NCBI RefSeq assembly: GCF_000741715.1
Contig: NZ_JGZN01000006.1
Location: 186,001 to 250,000 of the forward strand
Reading direction: 5' to 3'
DNA: 64,000 nucleotides
Origin: Bifidobacterium saguini DSM 23967
Lineage (GTDB): Bacteria > Actinomycetota > Actinomycetes > Actinomycetales > Bifidobacteriaceae
In this document: positions 43,259 through 54,761 of the stretch, piece after piece
Layout: each line of letters starts with the position of its first letter
Position numbering within the stretch: the first letter of the stretch is position 1
The notes under the pieces: generated by a model
Database searches by the model: none
What the model was told of the DNA's origin: nothing
The model's input: only the letters and a program-made list of their open reading frames with translations
Program-made: the position numbers and the translations under genes

Positions 43259-46136
43259 CGCTCAAGCGCCTGTAAGCGCGGCAGCCAACGATACACTGCT
43301 TGTAGTAGATGGTCATTCGCTGGCTTTCCGCGCTTTTTTTGCGCTTCCAGTAGAGAATTTCAGCACTTCTGAGGGTCAGGCCACCAACGCGGTATGGGGA
43401 TTCGCCTCCATGCTGTCGCAGGTCATCACCGCGGAACAGCCAACTCGTCTTGGCGTTGCGTTTGATGTTAAGGGCGGTACCTTCCGCAACACGATGCTGC
43501 CGCAGTATAAGGGCACGCGTGAGGCCGCTCCTGAGGAGCTGCTTACCCAGCTGCCGCTTATTCAGCGCATGCTGAAGGCTTTGGGTGTCACCTATATTGA
43601 AAAGCCTGGTTTTGAGGGTGACGATATTATTGCCACGCTTGCCACTATGGGAGACAAAGCCGGCTACCATACGCTGGTGCTGTCTGGCGATCGCGACGCG
43701 TTCCAGCTGGTGGATGACAATGTCACGGTACTGTACCCGGGGCATCACTTCAAAGATTTGAAGCATATGACCCCACAATCCATCGTGGATAAATACAAGG
43801 TCACTCCAGCTCAATACCCTGATCTGGCGGCCTTGCGTGGCGAAACCGCGGATAATATTCCCGGAGTGCCGGGCGTGGGCGATGGGTTCGCCGCCAAGTG
43901 GATTAATCAGTATGGTTCACTGGAAGGCATTTGCGAACACGCTGATGAAATCGGCGGTAAGAAGGGCGAAGCCCTGCGCGCCAACATCGATCAGGTGAAG
44001 CTCAACCGCAAAGTCAATGCGTTGGTGAGAGATGTCGACCTGGGCATCAGCCTTGATGATTTGGGCTTCGGCGCCGTTGACACCAAACAAGTCGATGAAC
44101 TGTTCAAGGAACTTGAATTTGGCGTGCGCACCAAAAGCCGTGTGCTGAAGACCTTTAACGCTGGCAGTACGGTAGCCACGTCAACGGCCACCTCCACGTC
44201 CACTGATGATGCAGATACTGAGGCCGATGATGATACTGCATTGCAGATTCCGGATGCGGTGGTCATCGAATCGACCCAGCAGCTTCGTGATTGGATTGCA
44301 GCACATCAGGCGACAATCAATGTGCCTGACGATATCGCTGATTTCAGGGCTTCGGATTATTCAGAATCAGCTGATCGCAGTATTACGTGCGGTAATGCCG
44401 TGGCACACGCATGGACGCTGCATGCGTGGGGGAGCGCCCGTCCGGGTCGATCGACCAGTCAGGCGTTGGCTATTGCCGCTAGTGATTCGGCAGCCATCGT
44501 CAACACGCCGGCTGACGCTGCGCTGAATTCGGAACTGGTTCAGGAATTACAGGAATTCTTGGATTCACAGCATGGGTGCATCATCGTTCATGGATACAAG
44601 GAACTGCTGCACATCCTCAAGCAAGTCGGACTCAACATGGATCTGCCCATGTTCGATACCAAACTTGCCGGATACATCAGCCAGCCAGATTTCCATGCTG
44701 ATGATTTGCAACAAGCGGCCGAACATTTCCTGGATCTTCATTTCGATCAGGCGGAACAGCCAACCCAAGGCACGCTTGACTTTGATGAGGAACAGCCGGA
44801 AGAGCATCCTGACGAACAGCGTATGCGTGACCTTGCCGTGATTCGTTCGCTCGCGTTGACCTTGGGCCCTGTACTGGATTCACGTAAGCAGTATTGGCTG
44901 ATGCGAGCCATCGAATTACCGGTTTCCCAGGTACTTTATGGCATGGAGCATCTCGGCGCCAAAGTCGATCTTTCCCGCTTGACGAATATGAGGGATCAAT
45001 TCGCTGCGGATGCTCGCTTCGCCCAAGAGGAGGCGTGGAAACATGCCGGCTCTGAGATTAATCTGCAAAGTCCCAAGCAGTTGCAAAAAGTACTGTTTGA
45101 AGACATGGGTCTAAAGCCCACCAAGCGCACCAAATCAGGCTCGTACACCACGAATGCTTCCGCATTGCAGGATTTGTATATCAAATCCGTGGATAATGAG
45201 CGAGCCAATGGGTTCCTCGGAGCGCTGCTGCGCCACCGTGAAACCAATAAGCTCAAGCAGATTGTGCAAACGCTGATTGACTCGGTCAATCCCGCTGATG
45301 TGCGTATTCATACCACGTTCGAGCAGACGGTTGCCGCTACTGGTCGTTTGAGCTCGGTGGATCCCAACCTGCAGAACATTCCCAATCGCAATGCTGCAGG
45401 CCGTGAAATCCGTGGCGTTTTCGTGCCGGGCGAAGGCTATGAGGCGTTGATGAGCTGTGATTATTCACAGGTCGAGCTGCGCATCATGGCTGATTTGTCT
45501 GGAGATGAGGCGCTGATTGAGGCTTTCCGCTCCGGAGCTGATTTCCATAAGTATGTGGCTTCGATGGTCTATAAACTGCCGGTTGAGCAGATTACCGGCG
45601 ACCAGCGTTCCCATGTGAAGGCAATGAGCTATGGCTTGGCGTACGGTTTGAGCACGTTTGGTTTGGCGCAGCAGCTCAAGATTGCTCCGCGCGAGGCTGA
45701 AGCACTGAAGAATCGATATTTTGATACGTTCGGCAAAGTGCATGATTACCTTGAATCACTGGTTTCCTCGGCTCGTGAGCAAGGCTATACCGAAACGATG
45801 TTCGGTAGGCGCCGCTACTTCCCGGCATTGCGCTCGGTGAACAGGGTGGCTCGTGATGCCGCCGAGCGAGCTGCATTGAATGCGCCGATTCAGGGTTCTG
45901 CCGCGGATATTATGAAGATTGCGATGATTCGTGCCGATCAGGCGCTGAAGGATGCGCATGTGCGCAGCCGTATCATTCTGCAGATTCATGACGAACTTGT
46001 GGTGGAAATCGCGCCGGGAGAAGCCGAGCAGGTTACCGAACTGGTGAAGAACGCTATGGAGCATGCTGTGAATCTTGCCGTGCCGCTGGATGTGTCGTGC
46101 GGCATTGGTGCAGACTGGCAGCTTGCCGCGCACTGA
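43248..46136 (+). CDS. polA: DNA polymerase I
   Basis: 962 residues: 5' nuclease domain (about 15-310; LLVVDGHSLAFRAFFALP, EGDDIIATLA, SGDRDAFQL, GETADNIPGVPGVG), a central region equivalent to the 3'-5' exonuclease fold, and the polymerase domain with motif A SCDYSQVELRIMADLSGD, motif B RSHVKAMSYGLAYGL and motif C LQIHDELVVE. The exonuclease DxE motif is not visible (that stretch reads AVAHAWTLHAW), so proofreading is probably absent, as in other actinobacterial PolA. An acidic Thr/Asp insert lies near 312-330. The start overlaps the pdtaR stop, suggesting cotranscription. Confidence 0.96.
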   Translation: MSADAQAPVSAAANDTLLVVDGHSLAFRAFFALPVENFSTSEGQATNAVWGFASMLSQVITAEQPTRLGVAFDVKGGTFRNTMLPQYKGTREAAPEELLTQLPLIQRMLKALGVTYIEKPGFEGDDIIATLATMGDKAGYHTLVLSGDRDAFQLVDDNVTVLYPGHHFKDLKHMTPQSIVDKYKVTPAQYPDLAALRGETADNIPGVPGVGDGFAAKWINQYGSLEGICEHADEIGGKKGEALRANIDQVKLNRKVNALVRDVDLGISLDDLGFGAVDTKQVDELFKELEFGVRTKSRVLKTFNAGSTVATSTATSTSTDDADTEADDDTALQIPDAVVIESTQQLRDWIAAHQATINVPDDIADFRASDYSESADRSITCGNAVAHAWTLHAWGSARPGRSTSQALAIAASDSAAIVNTPADAALNSELVQELQEFLDSQHGCIIVHGYKELLHILKQVGLNMDLPMFDTKLAGYISQPDFHADDLQQAAEHFLDLHFDQAEQPTQGTLDFDEEQPEEHPDEQRMRDLAVIRSLALTLGPVLDSRKQYWLMRAIELPVSQVLYGMEHLGAKVDLSRLTNMRDQFAADARFAQEEAWKHAGSEINLQSPKQLQKVLFEDMGLKPTKRTKSGSYTTNASALQDLYIKSVDNERANGFLGALLRHRETNKLKQIVQTLIDSVNPADVRIHTTFEQTVAATGRLSSVDPNLQNIPNRNAAGREIRGVFVPGEGYEALMSCDYSQVELRIMADLSGDEALIEAFRSGADFHKYVASMVYKLPVEQITGDQRSHVKAMSYGLAYGLSTFGLAQQLKIAPREAEALKNRYFDTFGKVHDYLESLVSSAREQGYTETMFGRRRYFPALRSVNRVARDAAERAALNAPIQGSAADIMKIAMIRADQALKDAHVRSRIILQIHDELVVEIAPGEAEQVTELVKNAMEHAVNLAVPLDVSCGIGADWQLAAH

Positions 46137-46172
46137 CAGGTGGATGATAATCGGTCGGTTACAATAATCGGT

Positions 46173-47075
46173 ATGCCGAATCTCAAGCAAGTCATTGACG
46201 TTCTTGAAACACTGTATCCGCTTCGCTATGCCGAACAATGGGATGAACCAGGACTGATCGTTGGCGATCTCAGCCATGATGTACACCGCATTGTGTTTGC
46301 TGCGGACCCGACTTCAGCCATCGTGGACAAGGCCATTGCGGCTGGCGCTGACTTGCTTATCACTCATCACCCGCTGTTTTTCCGTTCGGTGCACGAAGTG
46401 GGTGGGCTTGGATTCCGTGGCGATATTGTTCGCAGGCTCTACAATCACGGTTGCGGATTATGGGTAGGCCATACGAATGCGGATTCGGCATGGCGCGGTG
46501 TGGGCCAAGCCGCCGCCGATTATTTTGGGCTCGAACAGCAGCGTCCATTGGTGCCACTCCAAGACGATCAATCGGAGCATGCGGTTGGATTGGGACGAAT
46601 CGGTGTATTGCCGGAACCGATGACCTTACGAGATTTCGCTCAGCGCGTATTCACTGAAGTATCCGAACATGGCATGGCAACCAAGCTGGGCGTTCAGGTG
46701 TGCGGCGATTTGGACGCGGAAGTTCGTAGCGTGGCGGTCCTGCCGGGATCGGGGGACTCGTTATTCGACGAGGTACGTGCATCTGGTGCGGATGTGTACG
46801 TCACCAGTGATTTGAGGCATCATCCGACCACGGATGCCATCGAACAGGCTCGCTACGAAGCCAGAATGCGCGCCCAAGGCATTCAACTGGGGCAGGGGAG
46901 TGCGCAGACCAGGCCATATCTTATTAACACGCCGCATGCGGCCATTGAATCCATGTGGTTTAACTATGCGCTGGATGATGTTCCGCAAGCTATTGAGAAA
47001 GCTACCGGCGAGCAGGTAAGTGTTGAATGGTTCCATGACACAACCGATCCGTGGGCACTGAGCATTACCGAATAA
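46173..47075 (+). CDS. Nif3-like dinuclear metal-centre protein
   Basis: 300 residues, Nif3/YqfO (GTP cyclohydrolase 1 type 2) family. The start ATG 46173 gives MPNLKQVIDVLETLYPLRYAEQWDEPGLIVGD, the usual N-terminus; an in-frame GTG at 46140 is an alternative. Metal ligands are in LLITHHPLFF and VGHTNADSAWRG, with the C-terminal half containing DVYVTSDLRHHP and a last metal-type ESMWFNY segment. The family has a two-metal site and unclear substrate. It begins 36 bases after polA on the same strand. No strong ribosome site. Confidence 0.88.
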   Translation: MPNLKQVIDVLETLYPLRYAEQWDEPGLIVGDLSHDVHRIVFAADPTSAIVDKAIAAGADLLITHHPLFFRSVHEVGGLGFRGDIVRRLYNHGCGLWVGHTNADSAWRGVGQAAADYFGLEQQRPLVPLQDDQSEHAVGLGRIGVLPEPMTLRDFAQRVFTEVSEHGMATKLGVQVCGDLDAEVRSVAVLPGSGDSLFDEVRASGADVYVTSDLRHHPTTDAIEQARYEARMRAQGIQLGQGSAQTRPYLINTPHAAIESMWFNYALDDVPQAIEKATGEQVSVEWFHDTTDPWALSITE

Positions 47076-47124
47076 CCGATTTGAGCAGCTACAGTAGTAT
47101 GTCGAGCACTCATCAAGGAGGAAT

Positions 47125-47802
47125 ATGTTCGGCCATAGCAAGCAAGAGCAGCTGGAACATAGGCTGGATCGAAAGCTTAACGCCAGTTCGGACGGCATCG
47201 ACATGGATGTGCCGGCCGAGGTGTTGAACACCGCCACCGTATACACCGGGCGTATCTTCCATGTTGATGATATGACTCTCGCATTGACGGATAAGCAGGG
47301 CAACAAACATGAGATCAGCCGTCAGGTGTTGCGCCATGCGCCTTGCGTGGTGATGCTGGTGCACGACATGTCCACTGACCGCTACTTGATTGAACGCGAA
47401 TACCGTGCCGGTTCAGACATGTTCGCTTATGGTCTTCCAGCAGGCCTAATGGATGAGGGCGAAGACATTCTCGATGCGGCCTTGAGAGAACTGGCCGAAG
47501 AAACCGGTGTGGTTCCGGATCGCAATTCGATGGGCGTGGATTACGTGGGTGATTTCTACTCCTCGGAAGGCATGACCGACGAATTGGCGCACATTATGGT
47601 GCTGCATTTAGGCCCGTTCAAGCATGAGGAACGGCATTTCGACCCGGATGAGCATGTGGAATCCGCCTGGATTCCTTGGAGTGATCTGGCGGCCACGCGA
47701 ATCACCGCATCGAATTCAATGATTGCCATCCAACATGAAGCATTGCGTCGTTTGATTGCCAAACACGCTGACGATGAGAACAAGCCATCCTTGTTCTCCT
47801 GA
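47125..47802 (+). CDS. Nudix hydrolase (ADP-ribose pyrophosphatase-like)
   Basis: 225 residues with a canonical Nudix box GLMDEGEDILDAALRELAEETGV at about residues 111-133, keeping all catalytic glutamates, and the ADP-ribose-type upstream pocket (LVHDMSTDRYLIEREYRAGSDMFAYGLPAG). ATG preceded by AAGGAGGA. The N-terminal 35 residues are charged and not part of the domain. It probably hydrolyses a nucleoside diphosphate sugar; the exact substrate is unknown. It lies between the Nif3-like gene and glgX on the same strand. Confidence 0.9.
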   Translation: MFGHSKQEQLEHRLDRKLNASSDGIDMDVPAEVLNTATVYTGRIFHVDDMTLALTDKQGNKHEISRQVLRHAPCVVMLVHDMSTDRYLIEREYRAGSDMFAYGLPAGLMDEGEDILDAALRELAEETGVVPDRNSMGVDYVGDFYSSEGMTDELAHIMVLHLGPFKHEERHFDPDEHVESAWIPWSDLAATRITASNSMIAIQHEALRRLIAKHADDENKPSLFS

Positions 47803-47853
47803 CGTTCAACTCCAACAGACTTTAGTAACACAAGAAAGTGGGATACTAGAACT

Positions 47854-49998
<2,145 letters not shown>

Positions 49999-50005
49999 GT
50001 AAGGC

Positions 50006-50998
50006 TTATCGCCATATGAAAGGACCCGTTACGTTGTGTAACGGGTCCTTTGTTGATTTGTCCTGCACGGTCTCACCACGCTTCAACTCACGACTGTTGA
50101 CCTCGGTGGTGACGGTCGGCTGGAAGTCTCGGCGCACTTCGAACTGGATGTTCGCTGACTGGGTCTCCGGGTCGGTGGGTTTCAGCAGATCCTGACTGGA
50201 GGAGTTGGAGACGGCCACGCGGGGAATCTTACGGGTGATTTGGAAATTGGTCTTACCATTGCCGGTCGCGGTCCACGGCAGATGTTCCTCGGCACCGGTG
50301 GTGGTGCCGGTGATCGTGTAGTCGTTCGATCCGTCGAACTTGGCGACCTTGTTCAGATCGGTGATGGTATAGGTAGCGCCAGCCACCCAGCGTCCATCGC
50401 CGGTCTTGATACCTGGATCGAACGTGCCTTTGCGTTTGCCTTGCATGTACCTGTAGCTGGCTTGGATGGTGGACGGCATATCGTTCGCTTCGGCCCAGAT
50501 GGTGGCCGCACGGTTCCTGACTGCGTTGATGTCGCCGCCCACCAGGGTCATCTTGGTCTTGGCCTCGTTCCACCATGCCTGGTTGCGGTCGAAATGATCG
50601 TGGATCGCGTACGCCAGCGCGGCCTGCGTGAGCGCATCACCATCGTTCTGGTACTTGTCGACCAGGTAGGCGGCCTTTTTGCCGTCGTCCGTGTCGACCG
50701 GTGTCCATGTGCCCTGGTTCTGCCAGTCGTATGGGTTGCTGAACTCCACGCAGTACTTGTATGGTTTCGAATCGTCCTGCGGTCCCAGGAAGAACGAGCC
50801 GGTGCCGACCCACCAGCCGCCCGCGGCGGAACCGCTCATCGGATTCGCGTAATAGCCGGGGCCGGCGGCAGCCTGCGCGGTGCCGGCGACGAGCATGCCG
50901 CCCGCCAACGTGGCGGCGGAAGCAACGAGCGCGACCGCGGCCTTGCCCAATCGTTTCAGCAGACCGTGAAAACGCTCAGGATTATCCTTCAATCCCAT
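50006..50998 (-). CDS. Secreted thioester/pilin-like surface protein, truncated at its 3' end
   Basis: 330 residues from ATG 50998 (AGAGGAGA just upstream). A signal peptide ends near AGTAQA-AAG. The mature part (YCVEFSNPYDWQNQGTW, then ALAYAIHDHFDRNQAWW and RAATIWAEANDMP) resembles the N-terminal thioester-type domain of Gram-positive surface proteins, followed by a beta-rich segment ending FQPTVTTEVNSRELKRGETVQD, where VaFE-type repeats normally continue. Instead the frame runs 11 codons through the glgX terminator hairpin and stops. There is no LPxTG anchor or membrane helix, so it is probably a truncated remnant that would be released. Family assignment is inference. Confidence 0.7.
   Translation of the reverse strand: MGLKDNPERFHGLLKRLGKAAVALVASAATLAGGMLVAGTAQAAAGPGYYANPMSGSAAGGWWVGTGSFFLGPQDDSKPYKYCVEFSNPYDWQNQGTWTPVDTDDGKKAAYLVDKYQNDGDALTQAALAYAIHDHFDRNQAWWNEAKTKMTLVGGDINAVRNRAATIWAEANDMPSTIQASYRYMQGKRKGTFDPGIKTGDGRWVAGATYTITDLNKVAKFDGSNDYTITGTTTGAEEHLPWTATGNGKTNFQITRKIPRVAVSNSSSQDLLKPTDPETQSANIQFEVRRDFQPTVTTEVNSRELKRGETVQDKSTKDPLHNVTGPFIWR
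50019..50051 (+). terminator. Terminator after glgX, inside the coding end of the truncated surface-protein gene
   Basis: AAAGGACCCGTTAC and GTAACGGGTCCTTT pair perfectly (14 bp, 5-base loop). It lies within the last codons of the opposite-strand gene. Confidence 0.85.
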
Positions 50999-51309
50999 AT
51001 CGTCTCCTCTAATCAATGTGATTGACGTCAGAAAAACCTCTGACCTTACAGTGGCGATACTAGCCTCAATATTCGGGTACAGCGCTCCAAACGTTGTAAA
51101 CAGCCAAAAGAAGCAGGGGAAAAATATCAGCCAAAACCATCAGCAACGTTCATGAACCATATTGCGGCCACCCATTGAAATAATTTGCAAACCGCGAAAA
51201 CCATGCCCAGACTTGAACGTAACGATGGAGGGGAGAACACCCCCCTCCGTCCAAACCGCATGATATCGAGTCAACCAGGGAAACAATGAGTAAAGGAGAA
51301 AAAACGACA

Positions 51310-52275
51310 ATGACAGAGGAAAGCAAAACTCCGGAGAAAGGCACCTCTTCGGCAGAGAACACTTTAACCGTGGAATCCAATAAGCAGAGACCGAAGTGGC
51401 TGATCCCGACCATCGCGGGATGTTGCGCAGTCGTGGTCATCGCGGCTGGTTTCGGCGGATACGCGGCCTGGTCGAACCATGAACTGGCCGCGGCGAAAGC
51501 CTCATGCGCGGCAGCTTCGGAGAAGGTCAGGAAGGCTGCGAACGAGTATAACGCCCTGTTGAACGGTGATGCAGTCAAGGCATCGGCCGTCAAAACTGAT
51601 GAGGTGAAGGACGCGAAAACCGTTGATAGCTTGGAGTCCGCGTTGAAGGAGACCGCGCCTGAATACACAGGCTGTGTCGCCGACGACAAGACCGGACTGG
51701 ATGAGGCCGTCAAGACCCTGAACGATCAGGCGGACTGGTATACGAAACATGAGAAGACCCTGTCCAAGGCGGTGAAAGCGGTTAACGAGTCGAAGGCGGC
51801 GAAGACCCTAGATATCGCGAAATCGAATCTGAAGTCGAAGCTGGATGAGGCATCGAAACTTCTGTCGGATTCGGACGGAAAGGTCGCCGATAACTCAACC
51901 CGTGACAATCTGAGCAAAACGATTGACGCGGCGAAGAAACTCGCTGACGGGAACGATTCCACCAAACTTGACAAGGCACGTCAGGATGTGGATTCGGCGT
52001 TGAAAGCCGTGAGTGATTCCATCCAAGCCAAAATGGAGGCAGATGCGCAGGCTGCCGCCCAAACTGCGGCAGCACAGGCACAATCCTCCTCGAGCGTGGG
52101 TTCCAACTATTCCAGGAGTTCCGGATCCAACCGAGGCTATTCGAACGGCGGAGGATACAGCCGACCCAGCACCAGCGGACAGACGGCACAGACGCAGCAG
52201 CCATCGACTGATGATGGATATTTTGATTACACTCTTTGCGGAACATCTGACGGTAAAGAATTTCAGCCTTGCTGA
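51310..52275 (+). CDS. Membrane-anchored helical surface protein of unknown function
   Basis: 321 residues from ATG 51310, which follows AAAGGAGAA; ATG 51286 is an alternative. One membrane helix (about 30-55; LIPTIAGCCAVVVIAAGFGGYAAW) with a cytosolic N-terminus. Outside lie alpha-helical, Lys/Asp/Ala-rich repeats (SKAVKAVNESKAAKTLDIAK, LDEASKLLSDSDGKVADN), similar in feel to FIVAR modules, then a Ser/Gly/Tyr/Gln low-complexity stretch and a C-terminus with two Cys (LCGTSDGKEFQPC). No sortase motif. It diverges from the truncated surface-protein gene. I do not recognise a function; annotators may call it a colicin transporter, without support. Confidence 0.75.
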   Translation: MTEESKTPEKGTSSAENTLTVESNKQRPKWLIPTIAGCCAVVVIAAGFGGYAAWSNHELAAAKASCAAASEKVRKAANEYNALLNGDAVKASAVKTDEVKDAKTVDSLESALKETAPEYTGCVADDKTGLDEAVKTLNDQADWYTKHEKTLSKAVKAVNESKAAKTLDIAKSNLKSKLDEASKLLSDSDGKVADNSTRDNLSKTIDAAKKLADGNDSTKLDKARQDVDSALKAVSDSIQAKMEADAQAAAQTAAAQAQSSSSVGSNYSRSSGSNRGYSNGGGYSRPSTSGQTAQTQQPSTDDGYFDYTLCGTSDGKEFQPC

Positions 52276-52316
52276 TTATCCGGCTTTCTCTCCTCGCTTT
52301 TCGTCCTTACTTTTCA

Positions 52317-52352
52317 TTCCCCTGTATCATTCCTTGGATACAGGGGAATTTT
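52317..52352 (+). terminator. Rho-independent terminator
   Basis: TTCCCCTGTATC/GATACAGGGGAA, 8-base loop, then TTTTC. It ends the gene at 51310-52275. Confidence 0.85.
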
Positions 52353-52434
52353 CGTTCACCGCCACGGACGGCGGGTTCCGTCTGCCGCGCCCCGTCGAAT
52401 CGAATCCTATCTCTGTTGGAGAAACTTTAAGACC

Positions 52435-52475
52435 CATGTGGGTGGAAACAATCATGAGTTGTTTCCGCCCACATG
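52435..52475. repeat. 17-bp near-perfect hairpin
   Basis: CATGTGGGTGGAAACAA pairs with TTGTTTCCGCCCACATG in 16 of 17 positions (one T/G wobble), 7-base loop. No T-run follows. It lies in the 340-base space between the helical protein and the small membrane gene; apart from this and the terminator, that space shows nothing I can support. Confidence 0.6.
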
Positions 52476-52616
52476 CCGATTCCGGCTTAACGGGGCCGAA
52501 AGTGCCCTCTGATGCTTGAAAACATTGAGGGCAAGCATTTCCTGTTCATTATCCTAAATCAGTGGAAACGGTTATTGCGTTTGCGAACAGCGTATGAAAG
52601 GAGCCGGAGGGTGACC

Positions 52617-52904
52617 ATGTTATGAAAGATTGGTAAATGGTATAACCGTTACCAGTTCATCATGTGGAGTTTGGGTGTCATTACCGCGGTTGCCGCTCCT
52701 CTGATCGGCTATATCTCCTATTGCCTTGGTGTGAGCGATCAGCATGCGGAACTGTTGGCGGACAGTCCCGAATATGCGAACGACACGGTGACTGTGAACC
52801 TGTTGCAATGGTTGACCGGGCAAACGCAAACCGTCGGTCGGATTCTCGGCATCATCGCCATCATCGGAATACAGAGTGCAGTGGTTGCTCTTTGTTCAGG
52901 TTGA
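52617..52904 (+). pseudogene. Small two-helix membrane protein, start region interrupted by TGA
   Basis: A strong GGAGGG site precedes ATG 52617, but the third codon is TGA (52623-52625). The frame then continues as KIGKWYNRYQFI to an internal ATG at 52662, giving 80 codons with two hydrophobic segments (about GVITAVAAPLIGYISYC and ILGIIAIIGIQSAVVAL) around a polar loop. One base change (CGA to TGA, for instance) would explain the break. Reinitiation at 52662 could still make the short form. No family recognised. Confidence 0.45.
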
Positions 52905-53159
52905 TTCCGATAGACGCACTTGCTATTTGATTGGCCGTCTCACTGATTCCGATTTTCTCGAGAATCCGTTTGCACTGTCCTTGATTTGGTGATGTGTCCT
53001 CGGATAAGAGGAATACCGAGGGAATACCCCCCCAGCGACTTGGAGCCTTACCTTTGCGGGATAAAGCGTTATTTGTTATGACAAAACCAATGTCATCATC
53101 CGATGGTCTGTGGTCATTGTTACTCAGTGTTGTCATCGGCCCGTTCAGGGGTAAAAGTA

Positions 53160-53192
53160 AAACCCCTACTTCCCAAGCGGGAGTAGGGGTTT
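53160..53192 (-). terminator. Terminator after tRNA-Pro
   Basis: AAACCCCTACT and AGTAGGGGTTT pair perfectly (11 bp); on the minus strand it is followed by TTTTACTTTT. Confidence 0.82.
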
Positions 53193-53195
53193 CGG

Positions 53196-53269
53196 TCGGG
53201 CTAGCGGGATTTGAACCCACGACATCCTGCTCCCAAAGCAGGCGCGCTACCAAACTGCGCTATAGCCCG
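53196..53269 (-). tRNA. tRNA-Pro (anticodon UGG)
   Basis: Minus-strand cloverleaf: acceptor CGGGCTA/TAGCCCG, anticodon stem CTGCT/AGCAG with loop TTGGGA including TGG, T arm GTGGG-TTCAAAT-CCCGC, discriminator A. 74 nt, no CCA encoded. It bounds the accessory stretch 50-53 kb. The 291 bases upstream (52905-53195) contain a 7-C run near 53027 and no gene I can support. Confidence 0.92.
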
Positions 53270-53490
53270 TATGCTGTAAAACCTTGAACCAGTTTCACGG
53301 CACAAACCAACATTGTACATTATGGGTGGACCGGGACACGGGATACAATGTCATGTTGGACATGAATTGCTCACATAATGGGGCAAATGGTGTTGAACGC
53401 CGGCAACTCTGGCTGATACAGCCATTGCATGCTTAGGTAGAGAGCAACGGATATCGGCAAGATTGAATCATCGGAGGTACGGAGGGAATC

Positions 53491-54663
53491 ATGGGCCGTC
53501 ATCAGCGTTCGGAAACATCCGGACTGATTTCCTTCGTCATCTGCGCTGCAGTAGGCGCTGTCGCCATGAATTTCTACATGGAATACGCACCAGCTATCTG
53601 GCAGTTGACGCAACGACGTTTCATGGTATGCGCTGGCATTGTTGCGGCCTGTGGCGTGATTTCCTTCATTGTTGGTTACTCCCGCAAATCAAAGTCATTG
53701 AACCTCAAAAACGGCTGGCTGGCTCCCATCCGACGCGTTGTGGAAATCGTGGCACTCTCCGTGGTATACGGTTCCACCATATTCCTTTCCTCATTCGCGC
53801 TCATCGGCGCAGCGAACGACATGATGGGTAACGCCATTTTCGCCGGCTACATTTCCAGCGTATGTGCTGGCTTCGCCGGGGTAGTGGGATACATGACGTT
53901 CGTGCAGGCGGAAATGATGAACGCCAAAACCATCGCCAGCCTGTTGCCGTTCTTTGTCATCTCCGGTGTGGTCACCGCAGGAGTCACCACCGATGACCCA
54001 TACTGGTATCACAATAACTTCTCCCAGCTGGGCGATCGCACCACGTTCGCGGCGCGCATGTTCAACTCCACGCTGATGCTGGCCGGCACCTGCATCATCA
54101 TCGTCAGCTACTTCGCCATCTCCGAGCTCGTCACCACCGAACGACTGCAACGCCTCTGGCATGACCGCACCAAAACCGACCCAAACCGCGGCTACATGAT
54201 CCCGCATTTCATGGCCCGCATCGGCGTGCTCTCCGTACTGCTTACCATCTCCGGCCTCGCCTTCATCGGCATTGGCGCATTCCGCTACACGCCGCATAAC
54301 CTCATGCACAATATTTGCGCCAAAGGTCTGCCGTTCGTCATGCTGCTCCTGTTTGTACTACTGCCGTGGCTCGCTCCACGCATCTCCAAAGCCGTGATGG
54401 TCGCCTCCGATCTGGCAGCACTGGTGTGCGCCGCATTCTGGGCCAACATGATGATGGGACACAATACACTCACCAACGTGGAAGCGCTCGCCGGCCTCAT
54501 GTTCCTCGGCTGGTTCATCGTATTCTCCCGCCAAATCGCCGCTATCGAGGCAGACCGAGTGGAAGCACAGCTCCTGCACGCGCAAATGATGGAAAACGGC
54601 ATGGAACAACATGATGGCGCACAAGAGACGGAAATCGAGTCCCGCATCGCCTCCGATCGCTGA
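53491..54663 (+). CDS. DUF998-like multi-helix membrane protein
   Basis: 390 residues with about nine to ten hydrophobic segments. It starts MGRHQRSETSGLISFVICAAVGAVAMNFYMEY after a GGAGGGAAT site. A central stretch (YWYHNNFSQLGDRTTFAARMFNSTLMLAG) matches the DUF998 hallmark HxxxSxLG near the third or fourth helix, as I recall it. The C-terminal 40 residues are cytosolic and Glu/Met/Gln-rich. Function unknown. It stands between tRNA-Pro and the DJ-1 gene with no operon partner. Confidence 0.75.
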   Translation: MGRHQRSETSGLISFVICAAVGAVAMNFYMEYAPAIWQLTQRRFMVCAGIVAACGVISFIVGYSRKSKSLNLKNGWLAPIRRVVEIVALSVVYGSTIFLSSFALIGAANDMMGNAIFAGYISSVCAGFAGVVGYMTFVQAEMMNAKTIASLLPFFVISGVVTAGVTTDDPYWYHNNFSQLGDRTTFAARMFNSTLMLAGTCIIIVSYFAISELVTTERLQRLWHDRTKTDPNRGYMIPHFMARIGVLSVLLTISGLAFIGIGAFRYTPHNLMHNICAKGLPFVMLLLFVLLPWLAPRISKAVMVASDLAALVCAAFWANMMMGHNTLTNVEALAGLMFLGWFIVFSRQIAAIEADRVEAQLLHAQMMENGMEQHDGAQETEIESRIASDR

Positions 54664-54761
54664 TCGCTGATGCATTATCGTTATGTTCTTTGCTGGCTCA
54701 ACCACCAACGATGACGCATAATAGATTGCGGAAAACAAGCCACTGCGATCAAGGAGGAACT

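Noticed and set aside
52994..53287. 97-codon open frame across tRNA-Pro
   Set aside because: It crosses the tRNA and terminator and has no ribosome site.
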